Origin: Perognathus longimembris pacificus
Lineage: Eukaryota > Chordata > Mammalia > Rodentia > Heteromyidae
Length of the DNA: 64,000 bases
Direction: 5' to 3'
Assembly (NCBI RefSeq): GCF_023159225.1
Contig: NC_063166.1
Coordinates: 50,145,649-50,209,648 of the forward strand
The notes under the pieces were generated by a model. It was given only the letters and a program-made list of their open reading frames with translations. It was not told the DNA's origin and searched no databases. Within the stretch, counting starts at the first letter, position 1. Every line of letters starts with the position of its first letter. Shown here one piece after another: positions 10,276 through 22,481 of this stretch. A program made the translations under genes and the position numbers.

Positions 10276-10540
10276 AGAAATAGGAGCCACCGTATTGAAT
10301 TCACCATAAGTGTAAAAGTATTCTCTGTCAATATCTTCACATGAGCCAAACATGTAGATTAATTTAAAATAGCACCTAAAATAATACATACTCATTACTT
10401 TCTCAGCCCAAAGATCACCGATTCTTGTGGTCATGTTTACATACACACCAAAAATGTGGTTGTAAGGACAGTTCAGAGTGATTACATTTTATGGCTACAA
10501 GAGTTGGTGACAAAGATATAAACATTTTCCTGCTTTTAAT

Positions 10541-11501
10541 TGATACCAACAAGAAATGCTGGAGGGGATGCGGGGAAAGAGGAGTCCTTCTCCATTGTTG
10601 GTGGGAGTGCAAATTAGTACAACCACTCTTCAGAAAAGTATGGAGGTTCCTCAAAAAGCTCAGCATAGACATTCCCTATGACCCAGACATACCACTTCTA
10701 GGCATCTATCCTGAACAACAGGTCTCAGGATATCAAAAAGACACCTGCACATCCATGTTTATTGCTGCACAATTCACAATAGCCAAAATATGGAAACAAC
10801 CCAGATGCCCCACTACAGATGAATGGATCCAAAAAATGTGGTACCTATACACAATGGAATACTACATGGTGATTAGAAATGATAAAATATTGGTATTTGC
10901 AGGGAAATGGTCAGAATTTGAACATATAATGTTGAGCAAGACAAGCTTAGAACAGAGAACAAAGGGACATGGCATATAGTCATATATCAATGACTATTAG
11001 GGTGGGGGGAACAGTAGAGACCAGGTCTGCAAAACAAAAAAACTTCTTGTCAAATGGTATTTCCACAGGTTTGGGCCAGCGACCTTACATTATGTATCTA
11101 AAACCAAACAACTACTAAACATAAAAAGGTCTAGAATAGACCTATCAGTGGATCACAATAGCTCAACAGCTATGTACATATGAACATATAAGACAAGGAT
11201 AAGCAAAAACAACTCCAAGAGAAAGGACACAGGAGGATTCTATTGTTAATGTTACATTTAAAGTTCAAGGTGAATTTCCTTTGGCATACGCTACATGGTT
11301 ATTGTATATGATTTTGGTATGCTGAATATTGTATATATGCCTACCTGATCTAGGGGAGGGAAAGAAAAACAAGGGTGTAAGATATCACAAAAAATGTACT
11401 CACTGCCTTATTATGTAACTGTACCCCTTTTGCACCACACCTTGTCAAAAAATTTAGTTAATAAAAAATAAATAAAAAATAAAAGGAGGTTAGAAAAAAA
11501 G
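10541..11501 (+). mobile_element. 5'-truncated L1, same lineage as 9207-9826
   Basis: Begins just upstream of the Cys-rich motif (ATGCTGGAGGGGATGCGGGG) and carries an open ORF2 tail to 10,979. That frame lacks the last few codons of the usual frame and ends early at a TAG. The 3' UTR runs to an A-rich terminus with several AATAAA-like strings near 11,461-11,485. A weak flanking repeat, ATTGATA, is at 10,539-10,545 and 11,502-11,508. Confidence 0.88.
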
Positions 11502-11699
11502 ATTGATAATCTGACATATTTTGAAAGTCTTTGTGAATAAACTGCTTCTCATTTCGAAGAATACATTGGGAAAATTGTATGACTTTACATGAGCAAGAAC
11601 AAACAGGATTTTTGTCCTCATGTAATAAATTTGAAAATCTGTTTGCATTGAAACCACGAGGGACATTTGTTTGGTAATTGCATTTCTGTCTGTTAGCAT

Positions 11700-11932
11700 T
11701 TTTTTTTTTTGCCTATTCTTGAACTCAGGGCCTGGGCGTGGTCCCTGAGCTCCATTTGCTCAAGGCTAGCTCTCTACCTCTCGAACCACAGTGCCATTTC
11801 CAGTGTTTTCTGTGATTAATTGGATATAAGAGTATCATAGACTTTCCTGCCTGAATTAGCTTTGAAGCACAATCCTCAGATCTCAGCCACCTGAGTAGCT
11901 AGAATCACAGGCTTGAGTCACCAGTGCCCAGC
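11700..11932 (-). mobile_element. B1+ID dimeric SINE (minus)
   Basis: T-run (A tail), CTTGAACTCAGGGCCTGGGC, TCGAACCACAGTGCCATTTC, and then the reverse B1 half GATCTCAGCCACCTGAGTAG and CACCAGTGCCCAGC. Confidence 0.85.
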
Positions 11933-13195
11933 AGTGAGCAAAAATTTTATCACATGAATATACATGCTTCTTCTATACATATGATTATGAAGTGATGTAA
12001 TCCCATTTAGTAACAGGTATTGAGACTGATTTCCACCACCTGGATTAGTAAGAGAAACTGAGCTTCCTCAGCATAGAGCCATTCACCATCCTGGGAAGGA
12101 GGACAAGTAAATATCAATGCCCTATTAATCCCCTAGAAACCCAGAAGGCTCAGCTGCTTTAGGTTAGCTTTAATCTTATTTGTCAAATTTATGTCAGTTT
12201 GTGGTATGAAAAGTCTGTTCTTTTTGTTTGTCTTGCAACACAGAAGTTCACTAAAAGGATCTAAGAGGCTGGCTTGTTATATTTTCTCCTGTTGTTTCAT
12301 TATTTGTTATTAATTTATCTTGTTGCTTTTTTTGCTTACAAAGGGCCTGGGAAAACTAGAAACTCAGACTTTATGAGGAGGCCTGATCTTTTAATGTCAT
12401 TGTGATGTTTTTCCAGCTTCCTCTCAACTGCTGCTCAAATGCTAGAATGCTAGGAATATGGTTGGTTCTTAACTTCTCCATGGTCATACATACATGCAGC
12501 CATCCTCCTAAACAGCTAGGGGAGGGAAGTGTCTTATGCACCCCTAGGATGAAGCAGGAGCAGCATGTTGAAGAGAAAACCAGCTTTCTGTTATTCTGTT
12601 ATACTTACACACGTGACTTTGGAAAGGAAAGCCAATCACGATGACTGAAGATGATGTGACATGTACAAACACATGAGAACGGTAATTCCTGAGTGCATCA
12701 GCCCAGGGAGGATGCAGTTAAAGCCACAGAAAGAGGAGCCTGAAGTTTGAGAAAGGAAACCTAAGTGTTGCCTGGGGTTTGTTACTACAGGGAGCTTAGT
12801 GCCCAGGATGACTGAAACAGCATGAAAGGCATCAGAGCACATCAACTCAGCATGTGACAAATGCCAGGAAACCCACACTCCAAACAGACAAGGGTGGGAA
12901 CCCCACTGCATCAAGGAACACATGTCTCTAAAGGTTCCCATTCTAAGCCTGTGGTCCAGAGGAAAGGTCATTTCCAGCCATCCATCTAATAAACATCGAT
13001 GTGCTAAATAATGCGAGGCTTTCACCCGGTGAGTATGTGGGCACTTGTTATGTGCTAAGCATTCCTACAGGCTCTGACATATAAAGATAAACGCATGGTC
13101 CTGATGCTTTCAAAGTCAGTGAAAGCTGCAGAACACCTAATGAAATGGATCGTTATTTTTGTTGAGATGAAGGGCAAGCAAGTATGAATAACAAT
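11933..13195. other. Unique sequence, no gene recognised
   Basis: About 1.26 kb. The longest frame is 129 codons on the minus strand (12,636-13,025). It has no recognisable domain, and no typical intron borders were found around it. A weak MIR-like string lies near 13,045-13,075. Confidence 0.4.
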
Positions 13196-13474
13196 GATCC
13201 AATGCTCAAAATCACAGGCAACAATATCAAATTGTACAAACTAACTATATTAACCTTAAAAGTTTCTTCACAGAAATATAACAATGAACAAGGTAAAAAA
13301 GACAATTAAGAATGGGAAAACATATTTTTCAACTTCCTATGGGAAGGAATTCATATCCAGAATTTATAAGGAACTCAAAAAACTCAATAGCAAAGGAGTA
13401 ATAATGATTATAATGATAATCTAATTTTCAAAACAGGTAAATGACCTTAAGAGACATTTCTCAAGTTATATCAA

Positions 13475-13667
13475 GGGGCTGGGAATATGGCCTAGTGGCA
13501 AGAGTGCCCTGGGTCCGAGTCCTCAGCACCACATATGTAGAAAACGGCCAGAAGTGGCTCTGTGGCTCAAGTGGCAGAGTGCTAGCCTTGAGCAAAAAGA
13601 AGCCAGGGACAGTGCTCAGTCCTGGAGTTCAAGGGCCAGGACTGGCCAAAAAAACAAAAATAAAGAA
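13475..13667 (+). mobile_element. ID-dimer SINE with internal deletion
   Basis: TSD CTCAAGTTATATCAA at 13,460-13,474 and 13,668-13,682. The first unit lacks about 20 bases between the A box and GCCCTGGGTC. It sits inside the ancient L1. Confidence 0.92.
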
Positions 13668-13956
13668 CTCAAGTTATATCAATAATCAACAGGTATATCA
13701 AAATATTCAACATAACTAATCATCAGAGAAATATAAATCAAAACCACAATGACATATCATCTGACTGCAGTTAGAATAGTTATCATCCAAGAAAAAATGG
13801 AGGATGGTGAATATATGCATGTGTGAAAATGGAATAATAAAGCTTGTTGAGACTGGTTTGGGAAGGGGGAGGGGATAAAGGAGAGTGGTTGAAGGCATAC
13901 AGCCAATCAAAGTTCAATATATAGAGAGATATGGTTATGTCAAGAATGAAACTACG

Positions 13957-14171
13957 GGGGCTGGGGATATAGCCTAGTGGCAAGAGTGCCTGCCTCGGAT
14001 ACACGAGGCCCTAGGTTCGATTCCCCAGCACCACATATACAGAAAACGGCCAGAAGCAGCGCTGTGGCTCAAGTGGCAGAGTGCTAGCCTTGAGCGGGAA
14101 GAAGCCAGGGACAGTGCTTAGGCCCTGAGTCCAAGGCCCAGGACTGGCCAAAAAAAAAAAAAAAGAAAAAA
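13957..14171 (+). mobile_element. Young ID-dimer SINE
   Basis: Complete copy: GGGCTGGGGATATAGCCTAG start, B box GGTTCGATTCC, second ID unit, A tail. TSD GAAACTACG at 13,948-13,956 and 14,172-14,180. Confidence 0.93.
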
Positions 14172-14220
14172 GAAACTACGTTTTCCATGCTAACAAAAGT
14201 GTAACAAAAGTGTGGCAAAA

Positions 14221-14446
14221 GGAGCTGAGAATGTGGTTTAGCAATAGAATGCTTGCCTACCATGCATGAAGCCCTGGGTTCGACTCCTCAGCACCATGTA
14301 AACAGAAAAAGCCAGAGGTGGAGCTCTGGCTCAAGAGGTAGAGTGCTAGCCTTAGGCAAAAAGAAGTCAGGGACAGTGCTCAGGCTCTGAGCTCAAGCCC
14401 CAGGATTGGCAAAAAATAAAGAAAGAAAACAAAAAAGAAAAAAATG
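14221..14446 (+). mobile_element. Older ID-dimer SINE
   Basis: A more diverged version of the same dimer (GAGCTGAGAATGTGGTTTAG, GGGTTCGACTCCTCAGCACC). TSD TGTGGCAAAA at 14,211-14,220 and 14,447-14,456. Its divergence from the neighbouring copy at 13,957 shows two waves of the family. Confidence 0.88.
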
Positions 14447-15574
14447 TGTGGCAAAAAAGAATGAATGATATAAATGATATGAATTGATATAAATAAACCT
14501 TCTGATATGAAAAAAAAGATGAAAGATAAAAGATGAGGACATGGAAAAAGGAAGCCCTTGCAGACTGTTGGTGAGGATGTAAGTTACTTCATCCATTACA
14601 GAAAACAGTATTGATGCTTCTCAAAAAAATTCAGAACAGATCTACTGTGTCATACATCTGTGCATATATTTACAGTACCTGAAGTCAGTATACCAAAGAA
14701 ACATCTTCTGTCCTATATTTATTGTAGTACTATTCACAATAGCCAAGGCATGAAATCAACCTAACTATCTATCAGTAGATGAATAAAATGTGGAATGTAT
14801 ACATAGTAGAATATATTCAGTCCTAAAAAGGCACAAAATCATGTTATTTGCAGGAAACTGGATGAACCTGGAGAATATTATCTCGAGTGAAATAACCCAG
14901 ATGCTGAAAGACAAATACTGAACAATCTCACTCATTCATGTAGAATCTAGAAATGTTGATCTCATAAAAGTTGTAAATACAACATTGGTTGCCAGAGATG
15001 TGGGAAGGAAAAGGAGGCAGAGATTTGTCTGTGAATACACAGAGACAAATAGGAAGAACAAATTCAGATGATAGTTGAATGACAGGTGTCTACAGTTAAA
15101 AGTAAGGTATGCTGTTTCCCAAATTAGCTAGAAGACAGGATTTTTAAAGGTTCTCACCACAAATTAGGAGAACAGCATATTAATTACCTGGTTTTGAACA
15201 TTACCTTGTGCATGCTTATATCAAAACCTTACATTGTACCCCACAAATAAGCATAATGATTATGTATCAATTAAAAGTAATTGTAATCTTCAGAAAGTCT
15301 TTTGAAGGAAAATTCTACTTCTGTTAAAAACAATTTTCCCTAATGTACCCCTCTCCTATTTTGAAGATTCTTTTACTAAGAGGGAAGATTCAGAAGAATT
15401 TGTAGTGGAATCATTCTTACTTGTTCTGGCATAGAAGAGAGCCAATAGAACCATGGGCAAATAATTCCATATCATAATGGGTGAATTATTCTATCTCATA
15501 ATGGAAATGAAAGACCATCTGACTATGTTCTGGCTATTGTAATCTTAACTCATCTCTATAAAAATCCTTTGATC

Positions 15575-15822
15575 AGCTGAGTGCCAGTGGCTTATATCTA
15601 AAATGCTAGCAACTGGGGAGGCTGACAAGATCTGAGGATCACAGTTCGAAGCCAGCCTCGGCAGGAAAGTCTGTAAGACTCTGTTCTCCAATTGAACAAC
15701 AAAAAAGCTGGAAATGGAACTGTGACAAAAGTAGTAGTGTACCTCTGTACAAAATAACTCAGGGGCAGCATCCAGGCCCTGAGTTCAAGCCCGAGGACTG
15801 GAACAAAAACAAAAAGAAAAAA
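15575..15822 (+). mobile_element. B1+ID dimeric SINE
   Basis: GCTGAGTGCCAGTGGCTTAT start, AGATCTGAGGATCACAG, ID-like right half, AAGCCCGAGGACTGG end. Confidence 0.85.
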
Positions 15823-16042
15823 CTTTTATTCCAAGGAAATGGAAGCAGACAAGCAATAACCACCAAAGAGAAGACGATAATGTGACAGGCAATAAATTAT
15901 ATTACTCACTACAATGTTTGTCACTGTGTCTACCCATCAATCACTGGGAATAAGGTAGAAAAGGGAACTATGCAAATTGTAGGAATGATTGTTGGTGAAA
16001 AATATAGACAGCAACTTTCAAGCTATATTCTACTGTGCATTT

Positions 16043-16136
16043 CTCTCCTTCCCTCCCTCCCTCCCTCCCTCCCTTCCTCCCTCCCTCCCTCCCTCCCTCC
16101 CTCCCTCCCTCCCTCCCTCCCTTCCTTCCTTCCTCC
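16043..16136. repeat. (CCCT)n microsatellite
   Basis: About 23 CCCT/CCTT units. The Pro/Ser- and Gly/Arg-rich ORFs on both strands here are artefacts. Confidence 0.95.
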
Positions 16137-16362
16137 CCCCTGTTTCTTAGGGAAAGTGTAAACTCCATCTCCCACTACCACCAATTATACAGAGCAGTTT
16201 TCCATATTGGGAGAAATTACAGGGGTTAGAACATATGGAGTACACTGGATAAGCTCCAACCTAAGGAAACCACCTTCCATGAGCATGGTATCTTTCCTGC
16301 CAGGTCAGTATTCTGCCCATTCCTAAACATTCAGTTTAACTTGGCCACAAACTTTTTTAGGG

Positions 16363-16432
16363 GTCTGGAGGCATGGCTCAAGTGATAGCATGCCTGCCTA
16401 GCAAGGGTAAAGCTCTGAGTCCAATCCCCAAT

Positions 16433-16434
<2 letters not shown>
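16363..16434 (+). mobile_element. ID-like monomer with (CA)n tail
   Basis: GAGGCATGGCTCAAGTGATA and TGCCTGCCTAGCAAG form an ID core, and TCCAATCCCCAATAGC leads directly into the CA repeat. No B1-like left half is seen. Confidence 0.75.
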
Positions 16435-16479
<45 letters not shown>

Positions 16480-16502
16480 GCGCGCACACACACACACACA
16501 CA
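16435..16502. repeat. (CA)n microsatellite with CG interruption
   Basis: About 34 CA units, broken by GCACGCGCGC near 16,476-16,486. Confidence 0.95.
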
Positions 16503-17106
16503 ATTTTTTAGCTTCCCATTGTTTGTTTAAAATAAGTGTGTTCCCTGCCATGTAAAGACAAAGAGTGTGTTGAAGTGAAGATTATGTTCATGGCTGTCTG
16601 GGAGTAGTGAGTTGCAGTGATCGAGTGTGCAGGTTTTCATTTTTCAATCTCTGGAGCCTTGCCCAGAAGCCTTCTGGACAGCTGAGAGCTGAAGACTGAT
16701 GTGAGTTCATCTTCACTTTCTCCCTTTATCATTTGCTCTGCCAGTTCAAACAGTGACCCAGAGCAGCTCTGGCCAAACACAGATGGGAGAGTGAGAGAAG
16801 ATCTTCCCCAGGCTGACTTCCCAGCTATTTATGGGTACCAGGGACTCTAAAATCAACCTTATTTGTGGCATTCTCAACACTGATATTTTCAAGATGACAG
16901 ACTAGGCAGTTTTTGCTACTTTCTGATATTTCGGTTTATCTGTAAAGGAAAAACACCAGAGCTGCCTGAGATTGCCATGAAAACCAAATGAGCCTATATA
17001 TCTATCATATATTATATCTATTATATATTATAGTTTATGTGATTTTTAAAAACCATAGCTCAGTGCATAGACAGTAATACAATTGGTAATGAAGAGGAGA
17101 AGGGTG
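16503..17106. other. Unique sequence
   Basis: Nothing recognised. A short AT-rich TATATCTAT stretch lies near 16,995-17,035. Confidence 0.4.
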
Positions 17107-17192
17107 ATAATGATGATAATGGTGGTAGTGGTGATAATGATGATGGTGATGGTGATGGTGATTATGACGGTATGGTAGTGGTGGTGGTGATT
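17107..17192. repeat. Imperfect GAT/GGT trinucleotide repeat
   Basis: Interleaved GATGAT, GGTGGT and GATGGT units over about 85 bases. Confidence 0.85.
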
Positions 17193-17884
17193 AATATAAG
17201 ACAGGGTATCGGTCAAGGCCTGGTACTATGTACCCTAATATTACAAATCAAAGAATTCTTCAACTCCCAACTCTGTTCTGTTGAGAAGAAGGAGAGTAGA
17301 AAGGAGGCACATAGTTTGTAACAAGAAGGTAGTTTTGAGAGACCTTCTGAAACTTCCTAGGCACTGTTCAAATGGAAATTTACTCTTTATATCATCTTTA
17401 CAATAGAATTTTTAAAATCTTAAGAAAGAGAAAACAAATAGAAGAGTTTGAACTCAGTTAATGACAGTATTCAATGTTACTGTAAGTAAAGAAAATCTTT
17501 AGGCATTCTAAACCTTTTAAAGAGAAGAGAGATACAGTTGCTGGCATGGTGGTTAAAAATCAGCCTTGTAGCATGTCTGGTTTGGTTTTAGAAAAGCATA
17601 GTTGACCTTTTTCAGGTCTCTTGACTGAATTCCCTATGAAAGCAATACAAATATCCTAAGCCCAGCATTTCTCAGAGACACATGTTTTCCTGGTGTCGTT
17701 GCCACTGGCTTCCTTCTGCTGAACTTCCACAGAACACAGGAAGGTTGGGGTGGTGCAGGTCAAGATTTATAAGTAAAAAGAGGTTATTCCTAACATTTCC
17801 ATTTCAGTGTTGTCAGAAGCTGAATTCCAGTTTCCACATGAATGAATTATAGTAAAATTAAAAAAAATAAATAAATAAAAGTCA
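17193..17884. other. Unique sequence
   Basis: No repeat or exon signal recognised. Confidence 0.4.
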
Positions 17885-18117
17885 AGCTAGGCATTGGTGG
17901 CTCACACTTGTAATGTGAGGTATACAGGAGGCTGAGCTGTAAGGATCCTGTTTGAAGCCAGCCTGAGCAGGAAAGTCCAGGAGACTTTTATCTCCAGTGA
18001 AGCACCAAACAAAACAAAACAAAACAAAACAAAAAAAAGAGCCAGAAATAGAGCTGTGGTTCAAATGGCTGTGTACTAGGCCCTGAGTTCAAGCCCCAGA
18101 ACACACTCTCCCCCCTT
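17885..18117 (+). mobile_element. B1+ID dimeric SINE
   Basis: AGCTAGGCATTGGTGGCTCA start, (AAAAC)n in the central linker (about 18,005-18,030), ID-like right half, then TTCAAGCCCCAGAAC running into CT/CA repeats. Confidence 0.85.
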
Positions 18118-18194
18118 CCCTCTCTCTCTCTCTCTCACACACACATACATACTCTCAGACACACAAGTACACACACACACACACACACACACAG
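18118..18194. repeat. (CT)n(CA)n compound microsatellite on a SINE tail
   Basis: TCTCTC, then CACACA and ACATACAT, then pure CA, directly after the SINE end. Confidence 0.92.
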
Positions 18195-19574
18195 CCAAAC
18201 CAACTTAAATTCGAACACTATTTTCAATCATTCAATGAAGGATTTCTGTGGAATAGAGATTTTCCAGTCTCTAATTCCATGTAGAGCTAACACTTGCCAC
18301 CATTAAGAAACAGAATGGAAAATTATACAACCCAACATAAGATTTAGGACATCCTCTAATTTCTAGTCAGGCAGGAAGTCTTAGTGGCACGGTGTGCAAT
18401 GTAACATCCCTGTCTAGCATTGTCACGCTGTGTGAGGGATCCCCAGTCACTCCCCTTCCATGTTCACACATATGATGTGACTCCAGAAGGAACTTTTACA
18501 CAACTACTTGTCTGGGAATCAATAATTAGATACTTTTTTGTCCAAACGTTTCTTAGGAACCCACTTTAATGGAAGAGACGTTGAGCCTTGAGTTTTAAGA
18601 CTAAAATGGAAACCTGTCCAATGAATTATCCCTACAGGGTTTGTCACTGCACTGAGCAGAGGAAAGACTTTGCTTTTAAACTTTGTAGTTCCCTTCTTAA
18701 TGGTTTCTATATGAGAAACCTTCAAATATTTTTTCAGTTTTTATTAAACCATCTTCCACAACATATTCTGATTTATTTATGAAAGAGGTCTCTAAGATTA
18801 AAGTCAAAATATTACTTAATTGACCAAAAATGGGATAAACTAATTATAAACAGTGTTTCCCTGGAATATTCTTGTAAAAGGAGATATAAAATTTTTCCAA
18901 CTTGAGGAAAATTAGAACACATTAAAAATATTTCAAGCATTAAATGTTCACAAAATAACGAAAGAAGCCTGAAAGCTAAGCAAAAGTCATTCGATGGTCT
19001 GTACATTATTATCCCATCCTCCCAGGAGACTCACAATGTTTTATGGGTCACTGGGGTCCTGAACCCAAAACAAACATGAAGGCAGTAAATTATCCCAGCA
19101 GTCCTCGATGTCTTTATCAGATTTGCCAAATGTCAAGGAGGAGAAACACAATCCCCTGAAAATTGAGAGGATCGGTTCTTCAAATGTGTCAACTTTCTGT
19201 TCAAACATTTTCTATTAATAACCTAACCAGCTCTTCCTTGTATAACTAATAATCTTAGGGGGTCTGGGGGCATTCACAGGCACTTGATAGAAAAGCTGCT
19301 CCCATTGCTCAGGAAGGCATTGTTTTAGGAGATATTGGCCTGTAGCCAATGGTACATAGAAAATGGCCTTTGAGCCTTTCTTTTTCTTTCTTTCTTAAAT
19401 GTATTTTTTTAACTGATGCATAAAAACATAAGGATTGGGACATATTAAGGAGATGCCATGTTCTAGTTTAACAAATGTATATATTACATAATGTTTAAAT
19501 CAGGTTAGACATATTTATGTCTTCAAATGTTTATCATTTTTATGGTGAAAAAAAATAAGCCTTCTAACTTTTTG
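18195..19574. other. Unique sequence
   Basis: About 1.4 kb, AT-rich, with no repeat or exon recognised. Confidence 0.4.
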
Positions 19575-19760
19575 GAGCATACAGCAGATCAAGGCTGGTG
19601 TTCTACCATTGGAGCCACCATTCCACTTCTAGCTTTTTGGTGGTTCATTGGGGAGAATAGTCTCACAGACATTCTTGTCTGGGCTGGCTTTGAACCATGA
19701 TCCTTAGATCTCAGTTTTCTGAGTAGCCAAGGATTACAAGTATGAGCCACCCCTGTCCAG
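19575..19760 (-). mobile_element. Old B1+ID dimeric SINE fragment (minus)
   Basis: GTTCTACCATTGGAGCCACC, then CTTAGATCTCAGTTTTCTGA and GAGCCACCCCTGTCC: reverse ID then reverse B1, diverged. Confidence 0.75.
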
Positions 19761-20934
19761 TTTCACCTTCTTTCTTTCCAGAAATAATGGAAAATTCGAC
19801 TTTGATGACTGTTGTTTTCCCTTTTGCACTTTGGTAATGGCTCATTGTCTTCTGGAAAACACTCCTGCTTTTATGTGGACAGCCATTACAACTGTCATTT
19901 CCTGTCACTACTTACTATTGTACTAGCCTGGCTATTGTCATTGCTGGAGTAACTTCAGCTTGGAGATATACTGAGGGTACATCTAATGCCCTTAATACCC
20001 TGACTGGTACATAGCAAGGGTTTAATGTATATATAATAAATAGAAATTAGTGCAAGTTCTAGGAGTCAGTTATGAGCTGGATTTAAGCCATTCCTGGAAC
20101 TAATGGAGAACTTGAGCCAGGATCACTGCTCATGTTGGTCGCACAGAGACTCCTAGAAATGCAGAAGTAGGAGTCAGAGGGGTGGGAAACATGCCTCTTA
20201 GTGACTGCCAAGTTTTGTCTCCACTGTAAGTTCAGACTTCCTGGTCTAATCCAAGTGGCCTGTATCACTTTACATGATAGGGATGTGCCATGTTCTCCAA
20301 AATTGCTAGCCGGCTACAGGAGCTAAGTTCTTTCTACCATTTTCCAGGTTGATTCCATTTAGGGCCACTGCAGCACATAACTTTTTAAGATCACTAAGAG
20401 TGGCCCACCCAACTCACTTTCCCAAATGCCTTCAGTTGAAGATCACAGAGATCCTGTAAGTCTTTGTTTTTGTGAGAACTTGCAATTTGATCAAATCTGT
20501 ATTACTTAGGACTCCTTGGTACAAGTAACCAAACCTGAATTTAATTTGATTTCAGCGGGAATAAGAAGGAATCAATGAGCTCATGGGAACATTCCAGGGG
20601 AGAATGAGCATTCGATATGGCTATAACTCAGGTCACCAAAGATATTCTTCTCACTCTGTATTCATTCCTGCCAGCTTCATTGCAAGAAAAACCCCAAATG
20701 AAGATTCATACAACCTAACAGTCCCAGAGGAAAGAGAAAATAATTTGATCAAAGATTCTCTTTTCCAGATCCACAACCAATCAAAAAGCAGGTATATGTG
20801 CCTGGCCTCCTGAGTTCCCTCCCCTGGATACAGAGACTTTCAGTATTTGATTGGAGAGGAGGGGCCAGGATTAGGAAGAGGTTCCTGAACAAAGGTGAGA
20901 TGTTGTCAGAATAAAGTTAAATACTACTATGCCA
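19761..20934. other. Mostly unique, with ancient-repeat hints
   Basis: CTGACTGGTACATAGCAAGG with TTTAATGTATAT near 20,000 resembles the 3' end of L2. The stretch near 20,490-20,600 (TTACTTAGGACTCCTTGGTA) looks like an old interspersed repeat that I cannot name. Confidence 0.4.
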
Positions 20935-21200
20935 CATTTATCAGAACTAGGGAAGGGAAGGAGAACTTCAAAATGGAGAGATAAAAGGCAAACCAATGCA
21001 ACAGCAATACTTACAAGACAATATGCTATAAACCAACTGTATAACTCTGGGGTGGGGAGGGAACTTGGAAGTGGAGAAGGGGGGAGAAAAATTAAGAGGG
21101 AGATAACAAGTTTAATAAGAAATGTCCTCACTGCCTTACGTATGAAACTGTAACCTCTCTGTATGTCACTTTGGCAACAAAAAAATAATAATAATGCATA
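20935..21200 (+). mobile_element. L1 3' UTR fragment
   Basis: CAGCAATACTTACAAGACAA, the G-rich purine tract, and ATGAAACTGTAACCTCTCTG, ending in an A/T-rich tail. Same terminal order as the L1 at 575-2906 but more diverged. Confidence 0.85.
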
Positions 21201-21205
21201 GGCAG

Positions 21206-21690
21206 AAACAACCTGCAATGACTCCAAAAATCATTGAGATCACAACACAAATTCTTGCATCTTTTGAATAGAACTTTACCTAGAAATTTTGACTCATGTT
21301 TATAGCTTTTCCTTTAGCTTAGGGGCCACTAGAAGTGGATTCCAGGTGGGAATATGAGTCATAGTTTATCTAAATAAAGTAGTTATTCCAGAAAACTCTG
21401 AAGGGGAAATAGGAAGGGAGAAAGAAAGGGGAAGAAGGCAAGACAGAGTAAGTCATGGGCAGTTAACAGCAGTAGATAATGAGCTGGAGGTTCAATATCT
21501 TTGGGCCTTCAAGCTACAACATAAATCATTCCTTACATGATCTTATACAGGAACAAGGAATCTGCGGTGTGGCATTCGGTATTTGCATTAGGTTCCTATT
21601 GCTGCTACAACAAATGATTAAAAACTTCACAGCCTAAAACCTAAAACAACACCGACTCGGTGCTCATCACCAACCGGGGCCCCTCCCCGC
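21206..21690. other. Unique sequence
   Basis: Nothing recognised apart from a short GC-rich patch near 21,650-21,695 just before the next SINE. Confidence 0.4.
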
Positions 21691-21935
21691 CCACGTGACT
21701 GTAATCCTTGTTATTCAGAAAGCTAAGATCTGAGGATTGTGGTTCAAAGGCAGCCCAGGCAGGAAAGTCCATGAGACTCTTATCTTGTTAACTGCCAAAA
21801 AAAAAAAAAAAAAAAAGTCAGAAGTGGGGTTGTGGTTCAAACAGTAGAGCCTTGATCAAAGTAGTAGCCTTGACCAAAAATACTCAGGGACAGCACTCAA
21901 TCCCTGAATTCAAGCCCCAGGACCTGAAAAAATCA
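21691..21935 (+). mobile_element. B1+ID dimeric SINE
   Basis: GACTGTAATCCTTGTTATTC, AGATCTGAGGATTGTGG, central A-run, ID half, TTCAAGCCCCAGGACC. It shows a small internal duplication (TTGATCAAAGTAGTAGCCTT). Confidence 0.82.
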
Positions 21936-22233
21936 AAGGAAAAAACCCACCAATGCATTATCTTAAGTTCTAAAGATCAAGAGTAAAAAATGATTTTCAC
22001 TGAGTCAAAAGTACCTACAAGGCTGTGTTTCTTCTGGATGCTCACTTTCTAGCAACCAATAGTCTAGTGGCCAGACCAGCCCCATAGGCTGCTGGGGCTT
22101 CTGCTCAGCAACCAAATGTGTGAATGCAGATGAACTCTCAACATTTCTCAGAAGCTGCATATTCTTCAGTACAAATAAAAAAAGAAATTTTGGCCTTGAG
22201 TATAGAAAACTTAAGCTCGAAATATGCATTTAT

Positions 22234-22458
22234 ACTAGGCACCAATGGCTCCTGCTTATCATCTTGGCTTGTCAGAAGGCTGAGATCTGAAGATCACAGC
22301 TGAAAGCCAGACCAAGGAGATAAATCTGAGAAACTCTTATCCATAATTAACCAGCAAAATTCCAGAAGCAAAGGTGTAACTCAAGTGGTAGAGTGCCAGA
22401 AAAAGTCAAGAAAGAACCCAGGGTTCTGCATTCAAGCCCATTGAAGCACAAAAATTTT
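22234..22458 (+). mobile_element. Old B1+ID dimeric SINE
   Basis: ACTAGGCACCAATGGCTCCT, AGATCTGAAGATCACAG, AACTCAAGTGGTAGAGTGCC, TTCAAGCCCATTGAAGC. Confidence 0.8.
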
Positions 22459-22481
22459 TTTTATGTCTAAATGTTCATTTA

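Larger units (their letters stand above)
13196..15290 (+). mobile_element. Ancient L1 (ORF2 3' part + 3' UTR), interrupted by three SINEs
   Basis: Diverged L1 ORF2 text is readable in pieces. One piece is about 13,280-13,470 (the region before FISRIYKELKK-like text). Another is 13,683-13,790 (CAAAACCACAATGACATATC). A third is 14,530-14,920 (GACTGTTGGTGAGGATGTAA, TTCACAATAGCCAAGGCATG). A 3' UTR with CATGTAGAATCTAG follows, to about 15,290. There are many stops. The 13,800-13,956 and 14,175-14,210 pieces are less certain. Confidence 0.7.

Noticed and set aside
12636..13025. 129-codon minus-strand frame
   Set aside because: No recognisable domain and no strong splice borders. The length is within chance for 64 kb of mammalian DNA.
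20871..21227. 118-codon minus-strand frame with hydrophobic stretches
   Set aside because: It lies antisense to an L1 3' UTR fragment.
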